Source: UBA668 sp049424465
GTDB lineage: Bacteria; Actinomycetota; Acidimicrobiia; Acidimicrobiales; Ilumatobacteraceae
Direction: 5' to 3'
DNA length: 12,415 nucleotides
Assembly: GCA_049424465.1 (NCBI GenBank)
Contig: JBMSSR010000068.1
Location: 1-12,415, forward strand
Shown: positions 11,904 to 12,415 of the stretch, in pieces
How the letters are laid out: each line of letters opens with the position of its first letter
Position numbering within the stretch: the first letter of the stretch is position 1
Program-made: the position numbers and the translations under genes
Notes under the pieces: generated by a model
The model's database searches: none
Told to the model about the DNA's origin: nothing
What the model saw: the letters and a program-made list of their open reading frames with translations, nothing else

Positions 11904-12415
11904 TCAGAAGCCGAGCCGCGACGAGACCTCACCGAGCAGGTCGGTGATCGGCACGCGCACCTGCGACGTGGTGTCGCGGTCTCGGATGGTGACCGCCCCG
12001 TCCTCGAGCGAGTCGAAGTCGACCGTCACGCACAGCGGCGTGCCGATCTCGTCCTGACGGCGGTACCGGCGGCCGATGGCCTGGGTCTCGTCGTAGTCGA
12101 CCATGTAGCGCTCGCTGAGCGTGCGGCGGATCTCGTGCGCGAGCGGTGTGAGCGTGTCCTTCTTGCTGAGCGGTAGCACGGCCACCTTGTAGGGCGCGAG
12201 GCGCGGGTGCAGGCGCAGCACCGTGCGCGCCTCGTCGTTGACCACGTCCTCGTCGTACGCCGCCAGCAGGAATGCCGCCATCGCGCGGTTGACGCCGGCC
12301 GCCGGCTCGATGACGTACGGCACGTAGCGCTCGTTGGTGGCCTGGTCGAAGTAGTCGAGCTTCTCGCCGCTGTGCGTCGCGTGCTGGTTGAGGTCGTAGT
12401 TGGTGCGCTGGGCGA
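11904..12415 (-). CDS. glyS: Glycyl-tRNA synthetase, C-terminal part (partial)
   Basis: The visible 169 residues are the C-terminal third of a dimeric (α2-type) class II glycyl-tRNA synthetase; the start lies beyond the right edge. Reading from the edge: RTNYDLNQHATHSGEKLDYFD, then ERYVPYVIEPAAGVNRAM, the class II motif 3 with its arginine, then AFLLAAYDED. Next comes the anticodon-binding domain from LRLHPRLAPYKVAVLPL through SERYMVDYDETQAIGRRYRRQDEIGTP to the end at GEVSSRLGF. It charges tRNA-Gly. The TGA stop is 93 nt before the ABM gene. The internal GTG at 12323 is not a real start, since conserved synthetase sequence continues upstream of it. Naming varies (glyS or glyQS). Confidence 0.95.
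   Translation of the reverse strand, partial: AQRTNYDLNQHATHSGEKLDYFDQATNERYVPYVIEPAAGVNRAMAAFLLAAYDEDVVNDEARTVLRLHPRLAPYKVAVLPLSKKDTLTPLAHEIRRTLSERYMVDYDETQAIGRRYRRQDEIGTPLCVTVDFDSLEDGAVTIRDRDTTSQVRVPITDLLGEVSSRLGF

Noticed and set aside
1..12415. Defence island, CRISPR array, insertion sequence or prophage
   Set aside because: There are no spaced direct repeats, transposase motifs, integrase or phage genes. The HNH protein alone does not make a defence system.

Overview
The window is high-GC DNA, with most third codon positions G or C, from an actinobacterium. The FabG closely resembles the mycobacterial MabA type, the DUF222/13E12-type HNH protein is typical of Actinomycetota, and several genes appear to be read from leaderless transcripts. 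Acidimicrobiia or a relative is my best guess, but this is inference from gene style and not a database match.

Layout. Bases 1-147 hold no recognisable gene. A tRNA-Leu(CAA) lies on the minus strand at 148-230. Divergent from it is a compact fatty-acid synthase II operon on the plus strand (331-4659): fabD, fabH, fabG, acpP, fabF. It is tightly packed, with ATGA/TGATG overlaps and clear ribosome binding sites inside the operon. A DUF222-HNH nuclease-like gene follows on the plus strand (4853-6142). Convergent to it is a two-gene minus-strand unit, bcp (peroxiredoxin) then fabZ (6251-7200), which supplies the dehydratase missing from the main fab cluster. A short divergent plus-strand ORF (7325-7465) with its own promoter-like sequence follows.

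From 12415 down to 7468 everything reads on the minus strand: the 3' end of glycyl-tRNA synthetase, an ABM-family small monooxygenase-like gene, then trpC, trpF, trpB, trpA and a 109-residue cysteine- and histidine-rich protein that looks like a minimal HIT-like protein. TrpC, TrpF, TrpB and TrpA together turn phosphoribosyl-anthranilate into tryptophan.

How the genes work together. FabD loads malonate onto AcpP, FabH starts the chain, FabF elongates, FabG reduces and FabZ dehydrates. The enoyl reductase is not in the window. No exotic defence or mobile system is evident; this is mainly housekeeping DNA. The most interesting points are small-scale. A perfect 9-bp inverted repeat brackets the fabD promoter region. 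A TANNNT hexamer sits 6-9 nt before the start codon of every apparent first gene (leaderless transcription). There is a candidate leaderless 46-residue protein. FabD carries a C-terminal biotinyl/lipoyl-like domain without the modified lysine. There are competing hairpins between trpC and trpF, and a 12-bp hairpin inside the HIT-like gene.
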